Of a DNA stretch of 64,000 nt, positions 53,674 to 62,514 are shown piece after piece; position 1 is the stretch's first letter, and the number at the start of each line of letters is the position of its first letter. The DNA lies in contig LNFJ01000062.1 of the NCBI GenBank assembly GCA_001464625.1, positions 1 to 64,000 on the forward strand, in the 5' to 3' direction. The notes under the pieces are model-generated. The model was not told the origin of the DNA and made no database searches. It saw only the letters and a program-made list of their open reading frames with translations. The position numbers and the translations under genes are program-made. The DNA comes from Bacteroidia bacterium Ga0077558. GTDB lineage: Bacteria > Bacteroidota > Bacteroidia > Chitinophagales > Chitinophagaceae.

Positions 53674-54789
53674 ATGAGACCAACTGCTTTAAAACTAACT
53701 GCCGGAATCCTGCTTTTATGTGGTTTATCATCAACCGTAAAGGCTCAGGTTAACCCAATCAATGTTGTTACCGGTATGGGTGAGCTTGGAGTAGCTACTT
53801 CAGCTGATCAATATTCAAGTCTATGGAATATGGGTAAAGTTGCCTTTAATCAATCAAGAGGTGGAATAGGTGCTACTTACACTCCATGGCTTAAAAATCT
53901 GGTAAACGACGTTTACCTTGCTTCACTTGCAGGGTATTTTAAATTTGACGAAAACCAGGCTATTTCTGGTTCACTTCGTTATTTCAGCCTAGGAAATATC
54001 CAATTTACGGATGGTGCTGGCCAAGATTTTGGTAGTGCCCGTCCCCGTGAATTCGGTATTGATGTAGGTTATTCAAGAAAATTAAATTCAAAGCATGGTA
54101 TCGGTATCGCTTTGAAATTTGTTAACTCAAACCTTACAGGTGGTGGAGTTACTTTTGGTAGTACAACATTTGAAGCTGCCAGCGCAGTTGCTGCTGACCT
54201 TGGATGGTACTACACTGGTCCTAAAGGTTGGTCTTGGGGTGCTACTCTATCTAATCTTGGTTCTAAAATTTCTTATTCTCCTAATGCTAATAGCAAAGAT
54301 TTCTTACCTGCAAATCTTGGTTTTGGTACAAATTATACAAAGAAGTTTAACGCCCAGAACCAAATTGCTTTTGGTTTGGAAATAAACAAATTGTTAGTGC
54401 CTACTCCTCCTGCAGATCCTTACACTCAAGCTGATTTGGATGCATATCGCAGCAGAGGTGTTGTTTCTAGCTGGTTTAAGTCTTTCGGAGATGCTCCTGA
54501 TGGATTTTCTGAAGAATTAAAAGAAATGCAAATTTCTATCGGTGCTGAATATTGGTACAACAACCAATTTGCTTTACGTGGTGGTTATTTTTATGAGAAT
54601 AAAGTAAAAGGAGACCGTCGTTATTTTACAGCTGGCTTAGGTGTAAAATACAATATGCTTGGTTTCAATTTTGCTTATTTGATTCCTCAGGGATCTGGTG
54701 TAAATCAAAGCCCTCTTGCTAACACATTACGTTTCTCTCTATTGTTCGATTTCGGCAATGGTGGTGAAAAAATGAAAGCAGATAAATAA
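53674..54789 (+). CDS. porV: type IX secretion outer-membrane protein PorV
   Basis: Outer-membrane barrel of the FadL type that works with the SprA translocon and shuttles T9SS cargo to the PorU sortase. 371 residues with a signal peptide (MRPTALKLTAGILLLCGLSS...AQ), then the PorV N-terminal plug/strand GMGELGVATSADQYSSLWN, the loop DVYLASLAGYFKFDENQAISG and LRYFSLGNIQFTD, and EFGIDVGYSRKLN. The C-terminal strand is LRFSLLFDFG. It is divergent from gldJ. It is followed by a terminator and then by ispF. Confidence 0.92.
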   Translation: MRPTALKLTAGILLLCGLSSTVKAQVNPINVVTGMGELGVATSADQYSSLWNMGKVAFNQSRGGIGATYTPWLKNLVNDVYLASLAGYFKFDENQAISGSLRYFSLGNIQFTDGAGQDFGSARPREFGIDVGYSRKLNSKHGIGIALKFVNSNLTGGGVTFGSTTFEAASAVAADLGWYYTGPKGWSWGATLSNLGSKISYSPNANSKDFLPANLGFGTNYTKKFNAQNQIAFGLEINKLLVPTPPADPYTQADLDAYRSRGVVSSWFKSFGDAPDGFSEELKEMQISIGAEYWYNNQFALRGGYFYENKVKGDRRYFTAGLGVKYNMLGFNFAYLIPQGSGVNQSPLANTLRFSLLFDFGNGGEKMKADK

Positions 54790-54811
54790 TAAGTTGATCT
54801 CTTTTCTATAC

Positions 54812-54847
54812 AAAGCGTCCCGCCCAAAAGCGGGACGCTTTATTTTT
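54812..54847 (+). terminator. terminator after porV
   Basis: AAAGCGTCCCGC and GCGGGACGCTTT are a perfect 12-bp stem, followed by ATTTTT. Confidence 0.88.
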
Positions 54848-54918
54848 AATATTGCCCATCAAATAGAAGAGAAGTAATTATTAGCCCATCTTTATTGGAT
54901 ATTTGTAAAAAAAACTCA

Positions 54919-55404
54919 ATGGCATATCGGATAGGTTCAGGTGTTGATTTTCATAAACTGGTAGAAGGCCGTGACCTTTGGATAGGAGGGGTAAAAATTC
55001 CTCACTATAAAGGAGCACTGGGCCATAGTGATGCTGACGTATTATTGCATGCAATATGTGATGCAATGCTTGGAGCTGTTTGCCTGGGCGACATAGGAGT
55101 TCATTTTCCTGACACAGATTCAGCTTACAAGGATATTGACAGCAAAATTCTATTAGAGAAAACAGCTCAGCTTGTTAAAAATGAAGGATACCAGATTATA
55201 AATATTGATAGTACTCTTTGCCTTGAGTTACCCAAAATAAAGCCCTATGTGGGGCACATGCAAAAAGTAATTGCTGATACATTGCATATCAGTATTAAAG
55301 ATGTTTCTATTAAGGCAACTACTACAGAAAAAATGGGATTTGTTGGAAGAGAAGAAGGCTTGATGGCTTATGCATCTGTTTTATTGGTGCGTTTAGATGT
55401 CTAA
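54919..55404 (+). CDS. ispF: 2-C-methyl-D-erythritol 2,4-cyclodiphosphate synthase
   Basis: MEP-pathway enzyme that cyclises 4-diphosphocytidyl-methylerythritol 2-phosphate on the way to isoprenoids. From ATG 54919 the protein has 161 residues, with the zinc motif GVDFHKL (Asp and His), GHSDADVLLHAICDAMLG, DIGVHFPDTD and the C-terminal TTTEKMGFVGREEG. The alternative start at 54895 overlaps a -7-like GATATTTG and is less likely. Confidence 0.96.
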   Translation: MAYRIGSGVDFHKLVEGRDLWIGGVKIPHYKGALGHSDADVLLHAICDAMLGAVCLGDIGVHFPDTDSAYKDIDSKILLEKTAQLVKNEGYQIINIDSTLCLELPKIKPYVGHMQKVIADTLHISIKDVSIKATTTEKMGFVGREEGLMAYASVLLVRLDV

Positions 55405-55443
55405 TAAGTTATTGCATTTGTGCTAATCCTTTATGATGCTGCT

Positions 55444-55451
55444 TATCTTTG
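55444..55451 (+). promoter_or_regulatory. -7 box of dut
   Basis: TATCTTTG is a perfect TAnnTTTG match. TTG at 55418-55420 gives a 23-bp spacer. The dut ATG follows only 5 bp after the box, implying a leaderless message. Confidence 0.6.
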
Positions 55452-55456
55452 TTTGA

Positions 55457-55900
55457 ATGGCTGAAATCGGAGTAAAAATAATTAATCAATCTGCTAATTC
55501 TATACCTGAGTATGCCACAGCTGGTTCCTCGGGTATGGATTTAAGAGCCAATCTTACTACTTCCCAGGTGATACAGCCAATGGAGCGGCTCCTGATACCT
55601 ACAGGATTGTTTATTGAACTTCCTGAAGGATACGAAGCTCAAATTCGTCCAAGAAGTGGGTTGGCAATAAAACAGGGCATTACATGTCTTAATTCACCAG
55701 GTACTATCGATGCTGATTACAGAGGAGAAATTAAGATTATATTAATCAACCTTTCCAATGAAGAACAGGTCATACAGCCCGGTGATAGAATCGCTCAAAT
55801 GATAATTCAGTCTGTAGAAAAATGCAAGTGGGTTCAGGTAGAGGAAATTACTTCCACTGATAGAAATGCCGGGGGATTCGGGCATACCGGAAAAAATTAA
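55457..55900 (+). CDS. dut: dUTP diphosphatase
   Basis: Trimeric dUTPase that hydrolyses dUTP to dUMP, keeping uracil out of DNA. 147 residues with the five family motifs visible: [41 protein letters not shown] and the C-terminal [10 protein letters not shown]. The gene is intact, 52 bp after ispF and 9 bp before the DUF4292 gene. Confidence 0.97.
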   Translation: MAEIGVKIINQSANSIPEYATAGSSGMDLRANLTTSQVIQPMERLLIPTGLFIELPEGYEAQIRPRSGLAIKQGITCLNSPGTIDADYRGEIKIILINLSNEEQVIQPGDRIAQMIIQSVEKCKWVQVEEITSTDRNAGGFGHTGKN

Positions 55901-55909
55901 AAATATTAA

Positions 55910-56731
55910 ATGATTAGAGCTCTGGTAATACTGGTTGTTTCCATTACTTCACTTGCTTCCTGCAGGTCCACCAAGAAAATACAGACAGCTATAGCTAATA
56001 TTGATACAGCCGTAGTTATTGCTACTCCACCTCCCGGTAACCCCGCAGAAGATTCTATTACATTTATTAAAGAAAATTATTCGGAGGTTATTAAGAATCG
56101 TATTGATTTTGCAACATTCTCCGCTAAAATAGATCTGGACTATACAGATGCAGAGGGTAAGAAGTATGACGTCAATGCACATATCAGAATGCATAAGGAC
56201 AGTGCAATATGGGTTTCAATAACTGCTATTTTAGGTATAGAAGGATTAAGGGCATTGATAACCCGTGACTCGGTAAAACTGCTTGACAAACAGAATAAAA
56301 TTTACACAGCCCGTAGTGTGTCTTATCTGCAGGAAGTAACTGCATTACCACTTACATTATCTTCACTACAGGATTTAATAATCGGCAATCCGGTATTCCT
56401 GGATTCAAATATTATTTCGTACAGTAAATCGCCTGGAAGAATCTCTTTTCAGAGTAATGGCAGTTTTTTCAAAAACCTTTTTACAATAGGCGAAACAGGA
56501 AAACTGATACAGAGCAGCAAGCTGGATGATATGGATGAATTAAGGAATAGAACCTGCTACCTTACCTATACTGAATATGAAAACAAGAAGGGGGTTAACT
56601 TCTCTACTAAGCGTACAATTCATGTTTCTGAAAAGAAGAAATTGGATATTAAGCTTGATTTCAAGCAATATGAGTTTAATGAAACGTTAAGTTTCCCGTT
56701 TAATATCCCTAAAAGTTACAAGCAGAATTAG
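55910..56731 (+). CDS. DUF4292 lipoprotein
   Basis: 273 residues with a lipobox SLASC (C18), then a LolB/LolA-like beta domain matching DUF4292: FATFSAKIDLDY, DSAIWVSITAILGIEGLRALIT, VSYLQEVTALPLTLSSLQDLI. Such proteins are encoded next to EnvC-like genes in Bacteroidetes, as here (gap about 80 bp). A role in outer-membrane lipoprotein or envelope biogenesis is inferred from the fold. Confidence 0.85.
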   Translation: MIRALVILVVSITSLASCRSTKKIQTAIANIDTAVVIATPPPGNPAEDSITFIKENYSEVIKNRIDFATFSAKIDLDYTDAEGKKYDVNAHIRMHKDSAIWVSITAILGIEGLRALITRDSVKLLDKQNKIYTARSVSYLQEVTALPLTLSSLQDLIIGNPVFLDSNIISYSKSPGRISFQSNGSFFKNLFTIGETGKLIQSSKLDDMDELRNRTCYLTYTEYENKKGVNFSTKRTIHVSEKKKLDIKLDFKQYEFNETLSFPFNIPKSYKQN

Positions 56732-56811
56732 GCAATTAAAATTTATTTTGCAAATTGCCGTTATTACAACGTACTATCCGGCCCATGTTTAATAAAACAC
56801 ACCTATTAACT

Positions 56812-58170
56812 ATGCGAAAATTATTATTTATTGCAGCACTTATTGTAGGCGTAAGTGGTATCGCAACAGCCCAAGATAAGACCCAGTTAGAAAAGGAAAG
56901 GCAAGAGCTTCAACGGGAGTTGAAGGAAATGGAAGGGGCCTATAATAAAATTAAAGGGCAAAAGAAGCAGACATTAGGTCAGCTAAGTGTACTGAACAGG
57001 AAAATACAATTACAGGAACAGTATATCAACAGCATTAGTAAAGAACTTAAATCAATTGATGATGACATTTACCTGAGCAACCTGGAAATATATCGTCTGC
57101 AAAAGCAACTCGATACTTTAAAATCGCAGTATGCAAAAACGATAGTATATGCTTACAAGAATAAAAGCAATTATGATTATCTCAATTTTATTTTTTCATC
57201 CAGCAGTTTCAATGATGCGGTTAAACGAATTGCATATTTAAAAAGCTACCGGGCTTACAGGGAAAAGCAGGTAACAACTATTCTTGAAACACAGGATTTA
57301 ATTGCCAAAAGAAAACAGCAGCAGTTAGGTAGAAAAGTACAGAAGAATGAAGCACTGACCAACCAAACAAAACAAGTAGGAGAATTAGCCGTACAAAAGA
57401 AGGAAAAGGATGCGGTTGTCTCTCAATTAAAATCAAAAGAAAAGGATATTCAAAAGCAAATAGCCACTAAGAAAAAGAGGGATAAGGATTTGAACAATGC
57501 GATAGTAGCTATTGTAAGAAGAGAAATTAAAGCAGCTGAAGATAAAGCCAAAGCAGAGGCAAAGGCAAGAGCTGAAGCGGATGCAAAAAAGAAATCGGAG
57601 GAAGTGGTAAAGAAAACAGCGAATCCAACTACTCCGGTAGATGAAACAAAAACTGCCACCACAAAAACCACGACAGCACCTACTACTACAGCTAAACGTA
57701 ATGAGCCTACAAAAAAACCTGATAGCTATCTTGATTTGAATGCAAAAGATGTGGCATTGAATAGCAGTTTTCAGGCAAATAAAGCTAAGTTACCATGGCC
57801 TGTAGATAATGGTATCGTTACCATGAGGTTTGGAAATAACAAAATTGAAAATACATTGCTCACATTTGACAATCCCGGTATCACCATTTCTACTCCTTCG
57901 CCGGGCGCAAATGTAAAAGCCGTTTTTGATGGTGAAGTGGTAGGTGTTTATAACTTGGGAGATGGGATGGCCGTTACAATACGCCACGGTAAATATTTTA
58001 CCACATATAGTAATTTAAACGGTGTAGGTGTTACAAAAGGAACGGTTGTAAAAACCGGCCAATCAATTGGAAGAGCTGGTAAAGATGATGATGGAAGTGG
58101 CGGACAGATTGATTTTATATTGATGATCGAGAGCCGAAACATTGATCCATCGCCGTGGTTGAGACGTTAA
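56812..58170 (+). CDS. EnvC-like murein hydrolase activator (degenerate M23 domain)
   Basis: 452 residues from ATG 56812 with a signal peptide (MRKLLFIAALIVGVSGIATAQ). A long coiled coil (about 25-235) is rich in K, E and Q. An Ala/Lys and Thr/Pro linker comes next, and the protein ends in an M23/LytM fold (about 335-450). In the LytM domain the zinc ligands are lost: FDNPGITI stands where HxGxD should be, and GQIDFIL replaces the HxH strand. This is the EnvC pattern, in which the domain binds and activates an amidase rather than cutting peptidoglycan. Starts at 56755 or 56785 would spoil the signal peptide. Confidence 0.9.
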   Translation: MRKLLFIAALIVGVSGIATAQDKTQLEKERQELQRELKEMEGAYNKIKGQKKQTLGQLSVLNRKIQLQEQYINSISKELKSIDDDIYLSNLEIYRLQKQLDTLKSQYAKTIVYAYKNKSNYDYLNFIFSSSSFNDAVKRIAYLKSYRAYREKQVTTILETQDLIAKRKQQQLGRKVQKNEALTNQTKQVGELAVQKKEKDAVVSQLKSKEKDIQKQIATKKKRDKDLNNAIVAIVRREIKAAEDKAKAEAKARAEADAKKKSEEVVKKTANPTTPVDETKTATTKTTTAPTTTAKRNEPTKKPDSYLDLNAKDVALNSSFQANKAKLPWPVDNGIVTMRFGNNKIENTLLTFDNPGITISTPSPGANVKAVFDGEVVGVYNLGDGMAVTIRHGKYFTTYSNLNGVGVTKGTVVKTGQSIGRAGKDDDGSGGQIDFILMIESRNIDPSPWLRR

Positions 58171-58191
58171 AATGTTTTATAGAATTATAAT

Positions 58192-58232
58192 AAGAAAGCC
58201 CTGTCTCGTTTCAAAAGAGACAGGGCTTTCTT
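58192..58232. terminator. bidirectional terminator between envC-like gene and bshA
   Basis: AAGAAAGCCCTGTCTC and GAGACAGGGCTTTCTT are a perfect 16-bp inverted repeat around GTTTCAAAA. It lies between convergent genes and serves both. Confidence 0.9.
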
Positions 58233-58234
58233 AT

Positions 58235-59353
58235 TTATAGAAACTTTTCGTAAAGCTTTTCATATAACGGAACAATATTAGCAATGTCAAAAATTTTGGC
58301 ATGCTCGGCTGCATTTTCTTTAAAGGTTTTTAATGTTGCATCATCTTTTAAAATAGACATTGCCTGATTGCTCATGGTTTCAATATCTCCTACATTGGCC
58401 ATATAGCCTGTTTTGCCTTGAATGTTTATTTCGCCTAGTCCACCTGCATTAGTAGAAACCACCGGAACGCCGGCAGCCATTGCTTCCAATGCTGCTAATC
58501 CAAAACTTTCATATTCAGAGGTCAATAAAAATAGATCGGCGATAGCTAATATATCTTCCATTTGTTCCTGCTTGCCTACAAAACGAATTTCATCACAAAC
58601 ACCTAGTTCTCTGGCGAGGTCTTCAGCAGTAGAACGTTCGGGTCCGTCACCAACAAATAAAAGTTTTGCAGGCATTTGCTTAAGAACTGTAGCAAATATT
58701 TTTACCACATCCTGTACTCTCTTAATTTTTCTGAAGTTGGATGCATGCATTAAAACTCTTTCGCCATTAGGTGCAATTACTTTTTTAAAAGCGTCAATTG
58801 GCTTGCGGCTAAAACGGCTTACATCAACAAAGTTTACAATTACTTCAATTTCTTTTTTGATATCGAAGTGTTTAAATGTTTCATCCCGCAGGTTTTGTGA
58901 AACCGCTGTGATAGCATCACTCTCATTAATGGAGAATGTAACAACCGGGGCATAAGTTTTATCTCTTCCCACTAATGTAATATCTGTACCATGAAGGGTA
59001 GTTATAACAGGAATACTCTTTCCTTCTTTCTTTAAAATTTGTTTTGCCATATAGGCCGCTGAAGCATGCGGGATGGCATAGTGTACATGCAGCAGATCAA
59101 GGTTATTGTTTTTTATAACGTCTACCATCGTACTGGCCAATGCAGTTTCGTATGGGGGGTAATCAAATAAAGGATAAGTGGGTACTTGTACTTCGTGGTA
59201 AAAGATATTTGGAATAAACCCATTTAACCGCACCGGTTGCTGGTACGTAATAAAATGGACCATATGACCTTTTTGAGCCAAGGCTTTGCCCAACTCAGTA
59301 GCTAAAACTCCGCTTCCACCGAATGTTGGATAGCAAACAATACCAATTTTCAT
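58235..59353 (-). CDS. bshA: N-acetyl-alpha-D-glucosaminyl L-malate synthase BshA
   Basis: GT4-type glycosyltransferase, first step of bacillithiol synthesis (UDP-GlcNAc plus L-malate). 372 residues with the BshA start KIGIVCYPTFGGSGVLATELG, HVHYAIPHASAAYMA, TTLHGTDITLVGRD and the nucleotide-sugar end SEYESFGLAALEAMAAGVP. The match to the bacillithiol enzyme is specific, beyond the general GT4 fold. bshB and bshC are not in the window. Bacillithiol could be the thiol used by the persulfide dioxygenase at 46738. Confidence 0.93.
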   Translation of the reverse strand: MKIGIVCYPTFGGSGVLATELGKALAQKGHMVHFITYQQPVRLNGFIPNIFYHEVQVPTYPLFDYPPYETALASTMVDVIKNNNLDLLHVHYAIPHASAAYMAKQILKKEGKSIPVITTLHGTDITLVGRDKTYAPVVTFSINESDAITAVSQNLRDETFKHFDIKKEIEVIVNFVDVSRFSRKPIDAFKKVIAPNGERVLMHASNFRKIKRVQDVVKIFATVLKQMPAKLLFVGDGPERSTAEDLARELGVCDEIRFVGKQEQMEDILAIADLFLLTSEYESFGLAALEAMAAGVPVVSTNAGGLGEINIQGKTGYMANVGDIETMSNQAMSILKDDATLKTFKENAAEHAKIFDIANIVPLYEKLYEKFL

Positions 59354-59492
59354 AATGTATAATAATCTGGCTACCGAAGGTAACAGTTTTACAGGAGGAA
59401 GGTTTGCCGTTTATTTAAAAGTTTGATTACTTATTTTAGATCCCTGTCTGCTAATAAACGGCTTTCTATTATCTTTAGCAAAAAGGAAATCT

Positions 59493-60896
59493 ATGAGAAA
59501 AGTGTCGATGCTGTTTTTTCTTTCTGTTTCAGTTATCACTGTTTTAGGACAAAAAGAGGATTCGGCTTTTATTAAAAAGATTTCAGACGAAATATTGACG
59601 AATGGAAAGGCTTATGAAAACTTGCGGCATCTTACCAAAAAAATTGGAGCCAGGTTGGCAGGTTCGCAAGGAATGGTAAAGTCTGAACATTGGGGTTTAA
59701 AAATAATGCAGGAAAGTGGAGCAGACAAAGCGTATATGCGGGAATGTATGGTGCCACATTGGGTAAGAGGAGGAGAGGATAAAGCAGCACTCAAAAAAAA
59801 GACAGCTGGTGCTACTGAATGGACATCAAAAACACTGGATGTAGTAGCACTCGGAAATTCAATCGGGAGTGGCAAAAATGGCATTTCAAGTGAAGTAATT
59901 GAAGTAAAATCTTTTGATGAGTTAGAGAAGCGAAAGGATGAAGTGAAAGGAAAAATTGTTTTTTACAATTACAAATTCAACCCCACATTCATTCGTACTT
60001 TTCAGGCATATGGCGATGCTAATAAATACAGAGGGCAGGGGCCAAGTATGGCGGCAAAATATGGGGCAGTAGGAGTAGTTGTGAGGAGTATGAGTCACAG
60101 TACAGATAATAATCCGCATACTGGCTCTACACGGTATGATTCAGCATATGCTAAAATTCCGGCTGTAGCAATTGGGTTACATGATGCAGATTGGTTAAGC
60201 ACTGAAATAAATGCACAGGCAGAAACAACTAAACCTGCACAATTGCGACTGGAGCTATTTACAAACGGGCACTTTTTACCCGATACAATTGGGCATAATA
60301 TCATTGGTGAATTAAAAGGTGCTGAATTTCCAGAGGAAATAATAACTGTTGGCGGTCACCTTGATAGTTGGGATAATTGCGAAGGCGCACATGATGATGG
60401 TGCTGGTTGTGTACAAACCATAGAAATACTAAGAGCTTTTAAGGCGTTAGGTTATAAACCAAAACGAACAATTCGCTTTGTGTTATTTGCAAATGAAGAA
60501 AATGGTTTGCGTGGCGGAAACAAATATGCAGATGAGGCTAAAGCAAAAGGAGAGAAACATATTTTCGCATTGGAGAGTGATGCGGGAGGATTTACACCAC
60601 GAGGTTTTGGAATGACTGGAACTGATGAGCAATTTCAGAAATTTTTAAGCTGGAAATCCTTGATAGCTCCTTATGGATGCACAGAATTTAACCGAGGAGG
60701 TGGCGGAGCAGATATTGGTCCGCTGAACAGAGCTTTTAAAACTCCAACGGCAGGATTGAATCCTGATTCGCAACGCTACTTTGATGTGCACCATGCAAGA
60801 AACGATGTGTTTGAATCTGTGAATAAAAGAGAACTGGACTTAGGCGCAGTGAATATGGCGGCGTTGATTTATTTGGTTGATAAGTATGGAATGTAG
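59493..60896 (+). CDS. secreted M28 family aminopeptidase/carboxypeptidase Q-like
   Basis: 467 residues with a signal peptide (MRKVSMLFFLSVSVITVLGQ). A PA-type insert (KIVFYNYKF, AVGVVVRSMS) precedes the two-zinc peptidase core: GGHLDSWD, HDDGAG, FANEENGLRGG, ALESDAGG and DVHHARND, supplying the expected His, Asp, Glu, Asp and His ligands plus the catalytic Glu. Near-consensus -7 box TATCTTTA at 59470-59477. Probably periplasmic or secreted and used in peptide scavenging. Confidence 0.93.
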   Translation: MRKVSMLFFLSVSVITVLGQKEDSAFIKKISDEILTNGKAYENLRHLTKKIGARLAGSQGMVKSEHWGLKIMQESGADKAYMRECMVPHWVRGGEDKAALKKKTAGATEWTSKTLDVVALGNSIGSGKNGISSEVIEVKSFDELEKRKDEVKGKIVFYNYKFNPTFIRTFQAYGDANKYRGQGPSMAAKYGAVGVVVRSMSHSTDNNPHTGSTRYDSAYAKIPAVAIGLHDADWLSTEINAQAETTKPAQLRLELFTNGHFLPDTIGHNIIGELKGAEFPEEIITVGGHLDSWDNCEGAHDDGAGCVQTIEILRAFKALGYKPKRTIRFVLFANEENGLRGGNKYADEAKAKGEKHIFALESDAGGFTPRGFGMTGTDEQFQKFLSWKSLIAPYGCTEFNRGGGGADIGPLNRAFKTPTAGLNPDSQRYFDVHHARNDVFESVNKRELDLGAVNMAALIYLVDKYGM

Positions 60897-60899
60897 TAT

Positions 60900-61513
60900 T
60901 TATAGGGAAATGCGACATGATACAACTGCAAAACGCTTTCGTTTTACAGTACTGAGAAATAAGAAGCTCTGTCTTCTAGCAGGTAATGTCTGAGTGATTT
61001 TATTAGTATCATCCTGGAAACCCATGTCAAGCATACGGTCTGCTTCATCCAACACCAAAAATTGCAAGCCCTTCTTATTCACGCATAGCCCATGTTCAGG
61101 TGGGCAATCATACGACCGGGAGTACATACAATAATATCAAAGCCCATCTGTAAGGTTTTTTACTCAGCTACAAAACTTTGCGCATCGTTGCCCCTATATA
61201 TGGCTATCGCACTCAAATGAGAAAAATAAGACAGGCCTTCCATGTGTTGCGAAATCTGTATGGCCAGTTCCCTTGTGGGTACAATAATTAAAGCACCTAC
61301 TTTCCCATCCACATGGTTTTTCAGTAACTGATTCATAACGGGCAATAAAAAAGCGGCTGTTTTTCCGGTACCGGTTTGTGCAGAAGCGATTATATCTCTG
61401 CCAGACAGAATAGATGGTATAACCTGTTCCTGTACCGGAGTGGCTGTTTCATAGTTGGATGCTTCTATTCCTTCAAGTAACTCGGGGAGAAAATTAAATG
61501 CGGTAAACTTCAA
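60900..61513 (-). pseudogene. decayed DEAD-box RNA helicase (RhlE-like), truncated
   Basis: Reading from 61513, the first 117 codons give a good helicase N-terminus: Q motif FNFLPELLEGI...ATPVQEQ, motif I AQTGTGKT, Ia PTRELA and SFVAE. A TAA follows at about 61160. Translating on gives KTLQMGFDIIVCTPGRMIA, so homology continues past the stop. A second stop or frame change comes after NMGYA, then LVLDEADRMLDMGFQDD (motif II) in a neighbouring frame. Motif III is damaged (FLSTVKRK where SAT is expected) and the whole second RecA domain is absent at 60900, next to the M28 gene. Confidence 0.85.
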
Positions 61514-61590
61514 AATAGGTTGATTTAAGAAAGAGACGAAGGTAGTTGAAAATAATGATGAAACCGGCTGTAGTACCTTGATTGGGCTGA

Positions 61591-61623
61591 AGTTGCGACG
61601 CTACGTTCAGGGTTCTGTTCGCT
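61591..61623. repeat. dispersed repeat, copy C
   Basis: The sequence ending TTCAGGGTTCTGTTCGCT matches, on the opposite strand, AGCGAACAGAACCC of copy A (29188-29214). It lies in the 214-bp gap between the helicase remnant and the lipoprotein gene, near a CACTACAT/ATGTAGTG hairpin (61659-61678). Confidence 0.5.
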
Positions 61624-61698
61624 GTGCATCAATATGTATAGAGTATCCTGCCACTCATCACTACATCATTATGTAGTGCAAACAAAGCATACCCAATA

Positions 61699-61706
61699 TA
61701 GGTTTG
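61699..61706 (+). promoter_or_regulatory. -7 box of the YD-like lipoprotein gene
   Basis: TAGGTTTG is a perfect TAnnTTTG match 21 bp before ATG 61728. Confidence 0.5.
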
Positions 61707-61727
61707 TGTTATCAAAAAACATCAACC

Positions 61728-62471
61728 ATGAAACTTGTCTCAATCATCATTATTACAACAATCACTCTTTTTGCCTGCGGAAAAAAAGACACTATTACCC
61801 CTGAGAAAAAAACCTATTTAGTAAGAGAAGCCAGGGGTGTTGTAACAAGAGATTTTAAATATGACAATCAAAACCGGTACATGGGCATGGTGTACCGGGA
61901 TGGCACCAATCATCAGGAAACCTTCACCACTCAGTTTCATAGTAGCGGGCAGCCGTCAGAAGCTATTTTAAGAGATTATATTTTTAACAGAGCAGTCCGC
62001 TATAATTACACTTATGATGCATCAAATAGGTGCACACAAATTGAAACGAGGGATTCTACCAATCCTACCACTTATACACTAACGAATACATACAGCTTTG
62101 CTTACATCGGTAATAAAATAACCCGAACAGTAACCAATGCCACTACCGGCAATACAACAAAAATTGTATTCACTTTAACTGCCAACGGAAATTTTTCATC
62201 AGACGAGTTTTACAATAGCTCCAATGTATTTACATCAGAAACTACTTATACTGCGTATGATGATAAAAAAGACCCTTATAGCGCAGCTTTTGAATTTATT
62301 TTCTTAGAACCACGGTCAAAAAATAATTACACCGCTTACACATCAAGAAATGTTATTACCGGCAGCACTACTTCCGTTACCGCCACTCATACCTATAACA
62401 GTGATGGCTATCCTACGCAAACGGTATTTAACAATGGAACTATTTACAATTACACTTACGAAAAAAGATAA
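61728..62471 (+). CDS. YD-repeat-like lipoprotein
   Basis: 247 residues. Lipobox TLFAC (C17) then beta-hairpin units resembling degenerate YD/RHS repeats: YDNQNRYMGMVYRDG, YDASNRCTQIETRD, YNSDGYPTQTVFNNG, with many Thr and Tyr. Such short single-chain proteins are common surface lipoproteins in Bacteroidetes. It lacks any toxin domain. It is followed 43 bp later by an OmpA-family gene, probably co-transcribed. Confidence 0.75.
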   Translation: MKLVSIIIITTITLFACGKKDTITPEKKTYLVREARGVVTRDFKYDNQNRYMGMVYRDGTNHQETFTTQFHSSGQPSEAILRDYIFNRAVRYNYTYDASNRCTQIETRDSTNPTTYTLTNTYSFAYIGNKITRTVTNATTGNTTKIVFTLTANGNFSSDEFYNSSNVFTSETTYTAYDDKKDPYSAAFEFIFLEPRSKNNYTAYTSRNVITGSTTSVTATHTYNSDGYPTQTVFNNGTIYNYTYEKR

Positions 62472-62514
62472 ATAAGAGTAATAACAATACCCCTTCATTT
62501 AAAAATAAACATAA

